A DNA stretch of 64,000 nucleotides from an uncultured Butyricicoccus sp. (GCA_934532985.1 CAKTAV010000001.1:186001-250000); one strand, 5' to 3'. Positions 42,933 to 51,651 are shown, numbered from the stretch's first letter. Translations and numbers: made by a program. The notes: a model not told the origin generated them from the sequence alone.

Positions 42933-44114
42933 ATGTCGATCCGCGATAGACTCTCCGGCAACGAAGCCGTTGCCTACGCTATGAAGCAGATTAACCCGGA
43001 CGTCATGGGTGCATTCCCGATCACCCCGTCCACCGAAATTCCGCAGTATTTTGCGCAGTACGTCGCCAACGGAGAGGTAGACACCGAGTATGTCACTGTG
43101 GAATCCGAGCATTCCTCCCTCTCCACCTGTATCGGCGCTTCCGCCGCCGGTGCCCGCGCCGTCACCGCGACCTCATCGTGTGGTCTGGCGCTGATGTGGG
43201 AGCTGCTGTATGTCGCCGCTTCCTCCCGTCTGCCGGTTACCCTCGCGCTGGTCTGCCGTGCACTGACCGGCCCGATCAATATTAACAACGACCATTCCGA
43301 CGCCATGGGCGCCCGTGACGCCGGTTGGATTCAGATTTTCGCCGAGAACAATCAGGAAGCCTACGACAACTACTTGCAGGCAATGCCGATTTCGGAAAAC
43401 CCCGATGTCCGTCTGCCGATCATGGTATGCCAGGACGGTTTCATCACCTCCCACGCCGTCGAGAACATCGAGTTGGAGAGCGACGAGATGGTAAAGAATT
43501 TCGTCGGCGAATATCATCCGGAAAATTATTTGCTCAAGCACGAAAACCCGCTCGCTGTCGGCCCATATGGCGTTTCTCCGTACTATATGGAGGCCAAGAT
43601 GGGTCAGGTACAGGCTATGAAGAACGCCAAGAAGGTTATCCTTGAGGTTGGCAAGCGCTTCGGCGACGAGACCGGTCGCTACTACGGCTTCTTTGAAAGC
43701 TACCAGCTGGAGGACGCCGACAGCGCTATCGTCATCATCGGCTCGTCTGCCGGTACCGCACGCGCCGCCGTCGATGAGCTGCGCGCACGGGGCCGCAAGG
43801 TCGGTATGCTGAAGGTTCGCGTATTCCGTCCGTTTCCGTTTGACGAAATCGCCGAAGCTCTGTCCGGTGTCAAGGCAGTCGCCGTCATGGACAAGGCCGA
43901 GAGCTTCTCCGCGGCCGGTGGTCCGCTTTTCGCGGAGACCCGCAGCGCCCTGTATGATCTGGAGTCCCGCCCGAAGGCAATCAACTATGTCTATGGTCTG
44001 GGCGGACGCGATTTCCGCGTGGAGGACTGTGTGACCATTTTCGACCAGCTGGATGAGATCATTGCCACCGGCAAGACCGGTGAGGTCTATCGCCACATCG
44101 GACAGAGAGGATAA
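42933..44114 (+). CDS. porA: 2-oxoacid:ferredoxin oxidoreductase, alpha subunit
   Basis: 393 residues, containing the pyrimidine-binding domain of the thiamine diphosphate site. Key segments are GNEAVAYAMKQINPDVMGAF, AFPITPSTEI, VESEHSSLSTCIGASAAGAR with the conserved glutamate, and RALTGPININNDHSDAMGAR. A C-terminal transketolase-C-like domain follows (VIIGSSAGTARAAVDELRAR, LKVRVFRPFPF). The start at 42933 (MSIRD) has AAGGAGG upstream; an in-frame ATG at 42888 is inside the delta gene. Similar to the pyruvate/2-ketoisovalerate class. Confidence 0.94.
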   Translation: MSIRDRLSGNEAVAYAMKQINPDVMGAFPITPSTEIPQYFAQYVANGEVDTEYVTVESEHSSLSTCIGASAAGARAVTATSSCGLALMWELLYVAASSRLPVTLALVCRALTGPININNDHSDAMGARDAGWIQIFAENNQEAYDNYLQAMPISENPDVRLPIMVCQDGFITSHAVENIELESDEMVKNFVGEYHPENYLLKHENPLAVGPYGVSPYYMEAKMGQVQAMKNAKKVILEVGKRFGDETGRYYGFFESYQLEDADSAIVIIGSSAGTARAAVDELRARGRKVGMLKVRVFRPFPFDEIAEALSGVKAVAVMDKAESFSAAGGPLFAETRSALYDLESRPKAINYVYGLGGRDFRVEDCVTIFDQLDEIIATGKTGEVYRHIGQRG

Positions 44115-44120
44115 GAAATC

Positions 44121-45050
44121 ATGGCATATAATCTGAGAGAACAGTTATCCAAGAAGGAGCGCTTTGTCGGCGGTCACCGTCTGTGTGCCGGCTGCGGCGC
44201 CGGTATTACCGTCCGCGCCGTTCTCCGCGCACTGGAACCGGAGGACAAAGCAGTTATCACCAACGCCACCGGCTGTCTGGAGGTCTCCTCTTACATGTAT
44301 CCGTTTACCGCATATACGGACAGCTACATCCATTGCGCGTTTGAAAACGCAGGCGCAACCTGCGGCGGCGTGGAAGCCGCATACAATGTTCTCAAGCGCA
44401 AGGGTAAGATTGACGATACCTTTAAATTCATCGCCTTTGGCGGCGACGGCGGTACATATGACATCGGCTTCCAGTCCCTGTCCGGCGCGATGGAGCGCGG
44501 ACATGACATGGTCTATGTCTGCTACGACAACGAAGCATATATGAACACCGGTATTCAGCGTTCTTCCGCAACGCCGCGCTTTGCGGACGCCACCACTACC
44601 CCGGTTGGCACGCAGTCCTACGGCAAGAAGCAGAACAAGAAAGATCTGACCGACATCATCGCGGCGCACAACGTGCCGTATGTCGCACAGTCCACCTTCC
44701 TGACCAACTTCCGCGATCTGCATGAGAAGGCACACCGCGCCATCTACACCGAGGGTGCTGCGTTCCTAAACGTACTCAGCCCGTGCCCGCGCGGCTGGCG
44801 TTTTGATGCCGCAGATATGGCGGAGGTCTGCCGTCTGGCGGTTGACACCTGCGCATGGCCGATGTTTGAGGTCATCGAAGGCGAGTGGCGTCTGACCTAT
44901 GAGCCGAAGCAGAAGCTGCCGATCGAAGAGTTCATGTCCAAACAGGGCCGCTTCAAGCACTGCTTCAAGAAGGGCAATGAGTGGATGATCGAGCAGGCAC
45001 AGCAGTACGTTGACGAAAAGTGGAACGCGCTGCTGGCAAAGTGTAAATAA
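44121..45050 (+). CDS. porB: 2-oxoacid:ferredoxin oxidoreductase, beta subunit (TPP-binding)
   Basis: 309 residues. HRLCAGCGAGITVRAVL holds the first cluster cysteines, and NATGCLEVSSYMYPFTAY follows. The thiamine diphosphate motif is FGGDGGTYDIGFQSLSGAMERGHD-like: GGDGGTYDIGFQ through YDNEAYMNTGIQRSSATP. A further cysteine is in LSPCPRGWRFD. Together with the alpha subunit it forms the catalytic site. Last gene, followed by a terminator. I cannot distinguish pyruvate from branched-chain substrate by sequence alone. Confidence 0.94.
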   Translation: MAYNLREQLSKKERFVGGHRLCAGCGAGITVRAVLRALEPEDKAVITNATGCLEVSSYMYPFTAYTDSYIHCAFENAGATCGGVEAAYNVLKRKGKIDDTFKFIAFGGDGGTYDIGFQSLSGAMERGHDMVYVCYDNEAYMNTGIQRSSATPRFADATTTPVGTQSYGKKQNKKDLTDIIAAHNVPYVAQSTFLTNFRDLHEKAHRAIYTEGAAFLNVLSPCPRGWRFDAADMAEVCRLAVDTCAWPMFEVIEGEWRLTYEPKQKLPIEEFMSKQGRFKHCFKKGNEWMIEQAQQYVDEKWNALLAKCK

Positions 45051-45059
45051 AGATACGAC

Positions 45060-45098
45060 AGGGTCCTGCTGCATTTGAATTGCAGCAGGCTCTTTTTC
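45060..45098 (+). terminator. Terminator of the oxidoreductase operon
   Basis: CCTGCTGCA/TGCAGCAGG stem followed by CTCTTTTTCG. Confidence 0.88.
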
Positions 45099-45166
45099 GT
45101 TTTCTGCGTCGTTTTTTCGCTCTTATTTTGTTTTACAGCTTTCATTTTGTTGTTGGAAGCCTAAGC

Positions 45167-45196
45167 TTATCTTCTTTTGCTGCCAAAAGAAGATAA
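45167..45196. repeat. Palindromic module R3, copy 1
   Basis: Perfect 13-bp arms TTATCTTCTTTTG/CAAAAGAAGATAA around CTGC, followed by GAAAACCAGTCAGGAGC. Related copies at 48138-48171 and near 57494-57522. Confidence 0.8.
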
Positions 45197-45292
45197 AGCA
45201 GAAGAAAACCAGTCAGGAGCAGCGACAGCCTAGTATTCCCCTACATTTTGTGCTACACTGTACCTATTCTCTCAACGAAAGGGTGTGCCGCT

Positions 45293-47635
45293 GTGTCGCC
45301 GAAACGAACTCCTCTTGTGCGCATTGCGCTGTTATGTGCATTGCTCGGTCTGCTGTCTCTGCTGCCGTGTATCATTCCATATCAGGGTCAGCTGGTCTAT
45401 TACGGCGATTATCTGCGCCAATATGTCCCGTTCCTTCTGGAGACCAAGCGCATGCTGCGCTCCGGCTCGCTCGCGTGGAGCTGGAACACTTTCCTCGGTG
45501 ACGGCTTTTATGGCGCGTATTCCTATTACACGGCTGTCAATCCATTTGCGTGGCTGGCGATGGTGTTTCCGGACAGCCTGATTCTCTATGGCACACTCGT
45601 GTCGCAGCTGGTCAAGTTCGCCGTTTCCGGCGTGTGCTGTGCGCTGTATCTGCGCCGCTTTGTTCAAAATGAGATCGTTCTTGCCATCGGCGCCGTGCTG
45701 TACACCTTTTCTGGCTTCACAATTATCAACAACAACTATTACTTCTTTCTGGACGTCATCGCGGTTTTTCCGCTCCTTTTGCTCGGCATCGAGTTGGTCG
45801 GGGAACGGCGCGATACCCAGTCCGTCCTATTACTGGCATTTGCCGTTTTTGTCAATGCGGAGATCAACTATTATTTCTTCATCAGCTCAGCGCTGCTGTG
45901 TCTGATCTACTGTATCTTCCGTTTCGAGTGGTATCGGCTTCCCGCCGGTGGTCTGCGGCTTCTACTGCGGCTTAGCGCATCGATTGTACTCGGCTGTGGT
46001 CTGGCAGGCTTTGTCCTGCTTCCGTCCTTTTGGAAGATTCTTCACACGCCCAAGGCAACCGGCTCGCTCGGCGGTATCTATCTGCGCCCGTATTCGCCGG
46101 AAAATATACTGGAGCGTCTGCGTATCTTCTTCATGCCGATTGAAAACAACATTCAGCACGCGTTCTATCGTTCCGGCTCGTGGACCTCTACGGCGGTCTA
46201 TCTCGCCGTGTTCGGCGGCGTGTTTGTCCTGCTGTTTGTCCTGCGCAACCGATGCCACTGGCTGACCAAAACTATGGCGGCGATGCTGGTATTTCTGCTG
46301 ATTCCGGTGCTCAACAGCATTTTTACACTGTTTTCCGATTATTCCTACACGCGCTGGCTGTACGGCTTCGTGCTTTTGCTCGACCTCGCCACCGCCCTTA
46401 TTCTGGAACAGCGCGGCAGCATTCCACGCGCGCAGCTCAAGCGCAGCTTCCGCATTTCTATGGCGATTACCATCGTTCTGGCGATTCCGCCCGCCGTCGT
46501 CTGTCTGCTGACCTATTGCGGCGTTTCCACCCATTTTTCCGCCCTGTATACCGTGGCGCAGTCCACGATTTATGCCGGACTCAAGGGTGTGGTCATCGCG
46601 CTGGCGCTGACGCTAGTCAACGATGTTCTGCTGTTTCTCGTACTCTTTGGACGAGAAAATCTACGCCGGACGCTCACCTTTGTCTGCGTCGCATCTGTCA
46701 TCAATTACGGCGGCTATCTGCTGTTTTATAATTATATCAACGCAGACCGGCTGCAAACTATGCAGACTGAATTAGAACCGCTCACAGTTTTCAATGCCGA
46801 TACCTATTCCTATCGGACGGATTCCTCAGCAAAGAATCAAAATCTCAGTCTATTTTGCAACACGCCGTCGGTTTCCGGCTATCACAGCCTGCAAAATCGC
46901 ACCGCCGTCTCGTTCGCCATCGCGGCGGGATACACGGATAGCTCCACGACGATTGTGCTTGACCGTCCGGAACAGGATTCCGGCGCGCTCGACACGCTGC
47001 TGTCCGTCCGGTATTACACCGACACAGGAACCGATCCGGACGCGCAGGTTCCGTCGGGCTTCTCCCTGCTTTCTGATGAAAACGGCGTAAAAACTTATGA
47101 AAATCAGAATTATCTGCCGTTTGGCTTCTGCTACGACGGCTATTTGACACAGGAGCAGGCACAGGAAAGCAGCTTGTCTAAGACACAGCTCATGCTGTCC
47201 GCCCTCATCGTCGATGACGAGAGCGCAAAGGTCGTCTCTGATCTGCTCCCTCAAGCAACGATCACCGACTTTTCTCTGAAAAAGGCCGCAGACGCCCGCC
47301 GCGCTCAGTGCACAGACTCGTTTGTCGGAACGTCCACTGGCTTCACCGCGTCTATCACATTGGACAAAGCCAACTATGTATTCTTCAGCGTTCCGAACGA
47401 TGACGGCTGGCAGGCCACCGTCAACGGACAGGCGGCAGATATTTTGACCGTCAACTACGGACTGTGCGCCGTCCGCTGTGACGCCGGAACCAGTGCCATT
47501 GCCTTTACCTATCACACGCCGTGGCTCGTCCCCGGATGTATTCTCACCCTGCTCTCGCTTCTTTTGGTCGCTGGACTGTGGATTTGGGATTCCCGCCGAC
47601 GTGCGGTTCATTCTGCTACGAAAGGATCACTATGA
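45293..47635 (+). CDS. YfhO-family membrane protein
   Basis: 780 residues with about a dozen transmembrane helices in the first ~500 residues and an extracytoplasmic domain before a last helix. YYGDYLRQYVPFLLE and YYTAVNPFAWLAMVFP are the family's hallmark loops, and NDDGWQATVNGQAADI near the C-terminus is also conserved. YfhO proteins are GT-C-fold glycosyltransferase-like; in Bacillus, YfhO works with a GtcA/GtrA-type flippase to add sugars to lipoteichoic acid. The start is a GTG at 45293 after GAAAGGG. Its stop overlaps the GtrA gene. A glycosyltransferase making the lipid-linked sugar is not seen nearby. Confidence 0.88.
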   Translation: MSPKRTPLVRIALLCALLGLLSLLPCIIPYQGQLVYYGDYLRQYVPFLLETKRMLRSGSLAWSWNTFLGDGFYGAYSYYTAVNPFAWLAMVFPDSLILYGTLVSQLVKFAVSGVCCALYLRRFVQNEIVLAIGAVLYTFSGFTIINNNYYFFLDVIAVFPLLLLGIELVGERRDTQSVLLLAFAVFVNAEINYYFFISSALLCLIYCIFRFEWYRLPAGGLRLLLRLSASIVLGCGLAGFVLLPSFWKILHTPKATGSLGGIYLRPYSPENILERLRIFFMPIENNIQHAFYRSGSWTSTAVYLAVFGGVFVLLFVLRNRCHWLTKTMAAMLVFLLIPVLNSIFTLFSDYSYTRWLYGFVLLLDLATALILEQRGSIPRAQLKRSFRISMAITIVLAIPPAVVCLLTYCGVSTHFSALYTVAQSTIYAGLKGVVIALALTLVNDVLLFLVLFGRENLRRTLTFVCVASVINYGGYLLFYNYINADRLQTMQTELEPLTVFNADTYSYRTDSSAKNQNLSLFCNTPSVSGYHSLQNRTAVSFAIAAGYTDSSTTIVLDRPEQDSGALDTLLSVRYYTDTGTDPDAQVPSGFSLLSDENGVKTYENQNYLPFGFCYDGYLTQEQAQESSLSKTQLMLSALIVDDESAKVVSDLLPQATITDFSLKKAADARRAQCTDSFVGTSTGFTASITLDKANYVFFSVPNDDGWQATVNGQAADILTVNYGLCAVRCDAGTSAIAFTYHTPWLVPGCILTLLSLLLVAGLWIWDSRRRAVHSATKGSL

Positions 47636-48048
47636 AAGAATTATTCCACAAGCTGTTTGACACCTCGTTTTTGCGGTTTGTCATCGTGGGCGTTATCAAC
47701 ACTCTATTTGGCACCGCCATTATGTTCTCCGCCTACAATCTGGTCGGTCTGAACTACTGGGTTTCGTCCGCGCTCAATTATATTCTAGCCAGTATCTTGA
47801 GCTATTTTCTCAACAAGCACTTCACGTTCCAAAACAAGGAGCGCGGCGCCGGTGTGGTCGTGCGCTTTATCATTAATATTCTGGTCTGCTATCTGCTGGC
47901 CTATGGCATTGCCAAGCCGCTCATCCGCTTTGTGCTGACCTCCGCCGGACCGACGGTGCAGGATAATGTCTCGATGTTCGTCGGCATGGTGCTGTTTACG
48001 TTCTTCAATTATTTTGGACAGAAGTTTTTCGCGTTCCAGAAGAAGTGA
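47632..48048 (+). CDS. GtrA family membrane protein
   Basis: 138 residues with four transmembrane helices; FLRFVIVGVINTLFGTAIMF and YILASILSYFLNKHFTFQNK are the GtrA signatures. GtrA proteins are thought to flip polyprenyl-linked sugars across the membrane. The ATG overlaps the yfhO stop (ATGA), with GAAAGGA upstream. Together the two genes suggest glycosylation of a cell-envelope polymer. A terminator follows directly. Confidence 0.92.
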   Translation: MKELFHKLFDTSFLRFVIVGVINTLFGTAIMFSAYNLVGLNYWVSSALNYILASILSYFLNKHFTFQNKERGAGVVVRFIINILVCYLLAYGIAKPLIRFVLTSAGPTVQDNVSMFVGMVLFTFFNYFGQKFFAFQKK

Positions 48049-48057
48049 ACGTAATAC

Positions 48058-48083
48058 GGGGCTGCTAACGCAGCAGCCCCTTT
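48058..48083 (+). terminator. Terminator of the yfhO-gtrA operon
   Basis: GGGGCTGCT/AGCAGCCCC hairpin followed by TTTC. Confidence 0.75.
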
Positions 48084-48137
48084 CATCTTCTACTCTATTT
48101 GCTTTTTTACTTTGTCGTAATTGCTGGAGAGAGAGTA

Positions 48138-48171
48138 GTCTATTTTCTTTTGCTGCCAAAAGAAAATAGAC
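48138..48171. repeat. Palindromic module R3, copy 2
   Basis: Perfect 15-bp arms GTCTATTTTCTTTTG/CAAAAGAAAATAGAC around CTGC; followed by AAAAGGAAAACCAGCAGG as in the other copies. Confidence 0.85.
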
Positions 48172-48270
48172 AAAAGGAAAACCAGCAGGAAACGGCTGCG
48201 TTCCCTGTACCCTTCCGAGCTGCCTGTAGGGAAAACTGGTCTATTATCTTGCCACCGCATGAATGTTACT

Positions 48271-48382
48271 ATATCGCGACGCAACCCAGCGGAGCGGTTG
48301 TGGCGCGAAGGAGCAAGACCACGGAGCGGCTGAGCCGTGTTGACGCTTCAACGCGGCGATGTAGCGGAGTGTGTCGCAGCGA
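48271..48382 (-). repeat. Repeat module R1, copy 3
   Basis: Reverse-oriented copy beginning ATATCGCGACGCAACCC and ending GTGTCGCAGCGAT. The boundary motif follows at 48424-48445 (TCTATCCTCAGAGTAAATCT). Confidence 0.85.
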
Positions 48383-48463
48383 TGCAGAGGGTATTTACAT
48401 TGCGCATAGTGGGTAGTTAGCCATCTATCCTCAGAGTAAATCTTGTTTCTTTCCCTCAACAAT

Positions 48464-48634
48464 AACAGCCTGCGATAGCGGAAAAACTTCGAATCCAGTT
48501 TTTCCGCGTGTAGAGCGTTAAGGAAGGTCTTTAGGAAACGTAGTTTCCTAAATCAGCTTCTTTCCCCCCACTTCTTGTCTGATGACAAGAAATGGGGCCG
48601 CCGCGGAGCGGGATAAACAAGTCTGCTTCGGCGA
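48464..48634 (+). repeat. Three-hairpin repeat module R2, copy 1
   Basis: About 171 bp, nearly the same as 51480-51651. It forms three hairpins in a row: GGAAAAACT/AGTTTTTCC, TTTAGGAAAC/GTTTCCTAAA and TTCTTGTC/GACAAGAA inside CCCC/GGGG. It ends TCTGCTTCGGCGAA. The gap 48084-48757 is otherwise without a gene. Confidence 0.85.
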
Positions 48635-48757
48635 ACAAAATAATAGTACAATTTCACCGTGTTCGCTTGTTCTCTCAACAAAAAATGCCATTTCCCTTTT
48701 TCCCATTTTTATGGTATCCTGAATAGAGAAATTCTCCAGAAATGAGGGCGATGCTGC

Positions 48758-49417
48758 ATGAAAACGATTTTATGCGTCGGTGATTCCAACACACACGGCT
48801 TTGATCCGTCCGACAACGGACGCTACCCGTATGACGTGCGCTGGCCGGGCGTGCTCCAGCAGCTGCTGGGACGCGACAAATATTATGTCATAGAGGAAGG
48901 CCTGAACTCCCGCACGACAGTGCTGTCCGATCCGGTCTATGACGACAACAAGAGCGCACAGGACGTGCTGCCGGTACTCATCAAAACGCACATGCCGGTG
49001 GATCTGTGCATCATCATGCTGGGCACCAATGACCTCAAGCAACGGTTTTCCATGCAGCCCTGCGATATCGGACGCGGACTGACCCTGCTTTCCCGTACGG
49101 CGCAGCGCGTTTCGGCAGACAAAAACCCGTCCGGTATACCGTGCTCGGTTCTGCTGGTCGCGCCGCCGCCGATCACGCCTCATATGCTGACCGGACGCTG
49201 TGCCGCAGAGTTCGGTAGCCGTGCCCTCTCGCTGTCCACCCAGCTGTCCAGCTGGGTGCATGTCGCCGCCGAAAACACCGGCGCTGCTTTCTTGGACGCA
49301 TCCGTTCTGGTGCAGCCCAGCGAGATCGACGGCCTGCATCTGACGCCGGAGGGACACCGTGCACTCGCACAGGCGATTGCGAAAGAGATCGACTTTATCC
49401 TCGGCGAGCCGTTTTAA
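48758..49417 (+). CDS. SGNH/GDSL hydrolase (arylesterase-like)
   Basis: 219 residues, secretion signal absent. The catalytic serine is in ILCVGDSNTHGFDP at the N-terminus (block I, GDSN), the oxyanion asparagine in MLGTNDLKQRF (block III), and the aspartate/histidine pair in DGLHLTPEGH near the C-terminus (block V). YPYDVRWPGVLQQLLG is typical of the cytoplasmic arylesterase/acyl-hydrolase subgroup. The natural ester is unknown. The ATG follows GAGGGCG. It converges tail-to-tail with spoVG, 4 bp between stops. Confidence 0.92.
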   Translation: MKTILCVGDSNTHGFDPSDNGRYPYDVRWPGVLQQLLGRDKYYVIEEGLNSRTTVLSDPVYDDNKSAQDVLPVLIKTHMPVDLCIIMLGTNDLKQRFSMQPCDIGRGLTLLSRTAQRVSADKNPSGIPCSVLLVAPPPITPHMLTGRCAAEFGSRALSLSTQLSSWVHVAAENTGAAFLDASVLVQPSEIDGLHLTPEGHRALAQAIAKEIDFILGEPF

Positions 49418-49421
49418 CGGC

Positions 49422-49697
49422 TCATTCTGCAAACCAAGACTGTTCCATTTTCTGCTGATATTCCGACAGGACGGCCTGCTCCAGCTTTTCGCGCATATCC
49501 GAGCCGACCGGATGCACAATGTCGCGGTAGCGTCCATCCGGCATCCGGCGCGACGGCATTGCCAGAAACAGCCGCTCCGGTCCGTCGATTACCTTGATAT
49601 CGTGCACAGCAAACGTGCGGTCAAACGTGACGGAGACCAGTGCGCGCAGCCGTCCCTCTTGATTTACCTGTCGAAATTGAATATCGGTGATTTCCAT
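49422..49697 (-). CDS. spoVG: Septation/sporulation regulator SpoVG
   Basis: Small nucleic-acid-binding regulator of 91 residues. Family signatures are EITDIQFRQV at the start, LRALVSVTFDRTFAVHDIKV, and LFLAMPSRRMPDGRYRDIVHP. In Bacillus and Staphylococcus it affects septation, sporulation and many envelope genes; here it sits divergently to murC, a wall gene. AAGGAGACAGAACCAAA provides the ribosome site. Confidence 0.97.
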   Translation of the reverse strand: MEITDIQFRQVNQEGRLRALVSVTFDRTFAVHDIKVIDGPERLFLAMPSRRMPDGRYRDIVHPVGSDMREKLEQAVLSEYQQKMEQSWFAE

Positions 49698-49744
49698 TTT
49701 GGTTCTGTCTCCTTCATTCGGTTGAATTTTTCTTTTCCAGACTA

Positions 49745-49773
49745 TTTATATTCTGGTCAAATTGTCATATAAT
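49745..49773 (+). promoter_or_regulatory. Candidate promoter of murC
   Basis: TTTATA, 17 bp, TATAAT, in the divergent gap with spoVG. Confidence 0.45.
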
Positions 49774-49847
49774 ATACATTAGCTTTTGTCGCCGCGGCGG
49801 CAAGAGCACACACCTATTCACTTCATTTCTTTTTGGAGGCAATTTGC

Positions 49848-51221
49848 ATGTCTGACTTTTCTCTGACAGCGTATCTGAATGATCAACACACGATTCATCT
49901 CGTCGGTATCGGCGGTGTATCCATGTCCGCTCTGGCGGAGCTGCTGATGCACCTCGGCTCTCATGTCACCGGTTCCGACCGCGCACGTTCTTCCGTAACC
50001 GAAAAGCTGGAGAACCTCGGCGCCAAGATTACATATGCTCACCTTCCGGAAAATGTAGAAGGCGCGTCTGTCGTCATTCGCACGGCAGCTGTACACGATG
50101 ACAATCCGGAAATTCAGCGCGCCCGGGCGCTTGACATTCCGGTCATTGAGCGCGCACAGGCTTGGGGCTGGATCATGAAAAACTACCGTGAGGCCATCTG
50201 CATCGCAGGCACCCACGGCAAGACCACCACGACCTCAATGATGACCCTGATCGGCATGGAGGCGGGCATTGACCCGACGGTTATGGTCGGCAGTGAGCTC
50301 CCCGCCATCGGTGGCACGCTGCGCATCGGTTCACACAACTGCTTTGTGGCGGAATCCTGCGAGTACACCAACTCGTTCCTGAGCTTCCACCCGACGATTG
50401 CCGTTGTCCTGAATGTCGAAGAGGACCATCTGGACTTTTTCCACGACATTGACGACATTGTGCATTCGTTCCAGAAGTTCTGTGCACTGACCCCGCCGAA
50501 CGGTCTGGTTGTGCTCAACCACGACTCTGCCAACGCCATGCGCTGTGCCGAGGGACTGGATCGCACGGTGCGCACTTTTGGCGAATCCAAGGACGCGGAC
50601 GTCTATCCGGACTTCATTGATGATGAAAACGGCTATTACGAGTTTGATGTCTTTGCAGACGGTCATCTGTATTCGCACATTCATCTGTCCGTACCGGGCC
50701 ACCACAATATGCTCAATGCGCTGGCCTGCTGCGCGGTATGCAGCCGCCTTGGCATCAGCGGACGAGCTGTCGCCGATGGTCTGCGCAACTTCACCGGCTC
50801 GGCGCGCCGCTTCCAGCTCACCGGCTACACCGAAAACGGCATCCGCGTGGTCGACGATTACGCCCACCATCCGACGGAAATGCGTGCAACGCTTTCCTCG
50901 GCGCGCGAGATGAACTTCAATCGCATTATCTGTGTGTTCCAGCCGCATACCTACACCCGCACTGCGGCGCTGTTTGACGAATTTGTCGACGCGCTCAAGC
51001 TATGCGACAAGGTCTATCTGGCGGACATTTATGCCGCACGTGAGCAGAACACCATCGGCATTTCTTCCAAGGATCTCGCCGACCGCATCGAGGGCGCGGA
51101 ATACTATCCGTCCTTTGATGAGATCGAGGATCATCTGCTGGAGTATGCCAAGCCGGGCGATTTGATCCTGACCATGGGCGCCGGTGACGTCTATAAGGTC
51201 GGTGAACGCATCGTAGTTTGA
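49848..51221 (+). CDS. murC: UDP-N-acetylmuramate--L-alanine ligase
   Basis: Adds L-alanine to UDP-MurNAc in the cytoplasm, the first step of the peptidoglycan peptide. N-terminal domain begins HTIHLVGIGGVSMSALAELL. The ATP loop is GTHGKTTTTSMM; the central domain has NVEEDHLDFF; the C-terminal domain has DDYAHHPTEMRATL and FQPHTYTRT. Length 457. The start at 49848 follows TTTGGAGG; an ATG five codons upstream lies on the ribosome site. Single-gene unit. Confidence 0.97.
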   Translation: MSDFSLTAYLNDQHTIHLVGIGGVSMSALAELLMHLGSHVTGSDRARSSVTEKLENLGAKITYAHLPENVEGASVVIRTAAVHDDNPEIQRARALDIPVIERAQAWGWIMKNYREAICIAGTHGKTTTTSMMTLIGMEAGIDPTVMVGSELPAIGGTLRIGSHNCFVAESCEYTNSFLSFHPTIAVVLNVEEDHLDFFHDIDDIVHSFQKFCALTPPNGLVVLNHDSANAMRCAEGLDRTVRTFGESKDADVYPDFIDDENGYYEFDVFADGHLYSHIHLSVPGHHNMLNALACCAVCSRLGISGRAVADGLRNFTGSARRFQLTGYTENGIRVVDDYAHHPTEMRATLSSAREMNFNRIICVFQPHTYTRTAALFDEFVDALKLCDKVYLADIYAAREQNTIGISSKDLADRIEGAEYYPSFDEIEDHLLEYAKPGDLILTMGAGDVYKVGERIVV

Positions 51222-51259
51222 TCGCGTCAACATATCAAAATAATAAGAATCACACAGCG

Positions 51260-51454
51260 CCGCTTTCTCTTCGGGGAGGGCGGCGTTCGCTTCGCCTGTC
51301 GCTGCGGCGCACTTTGCGGTCGCATCGGCGAACTCCACTATCTCCCTGTGCCAAAGTCTTGGCACAGCTCGACCGTTTCATTGCCTCGCTCCTCAAATTC
51401 CAAACGCTTCGCTGGTTTGGAATTTGAAAACGGCGAGAGTTACTCTGAGAACAG
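51260..51454 (+). repeat. Composite repeat block after murC
   Basis: Contains TGTGCC/GGCACA, then a perfect 12-bp hairpin CAAATTCCAAAC/GTTTGGAATTTG (51394-51426), then the boundary motif GAGTTACTCTGAGAACAG (51437-51454). The CAAATTCC hairpin recurs at 55366-55398. Non-coding. Confidence 0.7.
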
Positions 51455-51479
51455 CTCTTTCACTATTATATCTCAGCCA

Positions 51480-51651
51480 TAATAGCCTCCGATAGCGGAA
51501 AAACTTCGAATCCAGTTTTTCCGCGTGTAGAGTGCTAAGGAAGGTCTTTAGGAAACGTCGTTTCCTGAATCAGTTTCTTTCCCCCACTTTTTGTCTGATG
51601 ACAAGAAATGGGGCCTCCGCGGAGCGGGACGAACAAATCTGCTTCGGTGAA
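51480..51651 (+). repeat. Three-hairpin repeat module R2, copy 2
   Basis: Near-identical to 48464-48634. Differences inside stems keep pairing through G-T wobbles (TTTAGGAAAC/GTTTCCTGAA and TTTTTGTC/GACAAGAA). It ends TCTGCTTCGGTGAA and is followed by a small R1 fragment (GCTGCGTCGCAGCGACAGCG). Confidence 0.85.

Noticed and set aside
48488..48512. tRNA T-loop-like TTCGAATCC in module R2
   Set aside because: The surrounding 9-bp stem leaves an 8-base loop and there is no cloverleaf or CCA end; it is part of a repeat hairpin.
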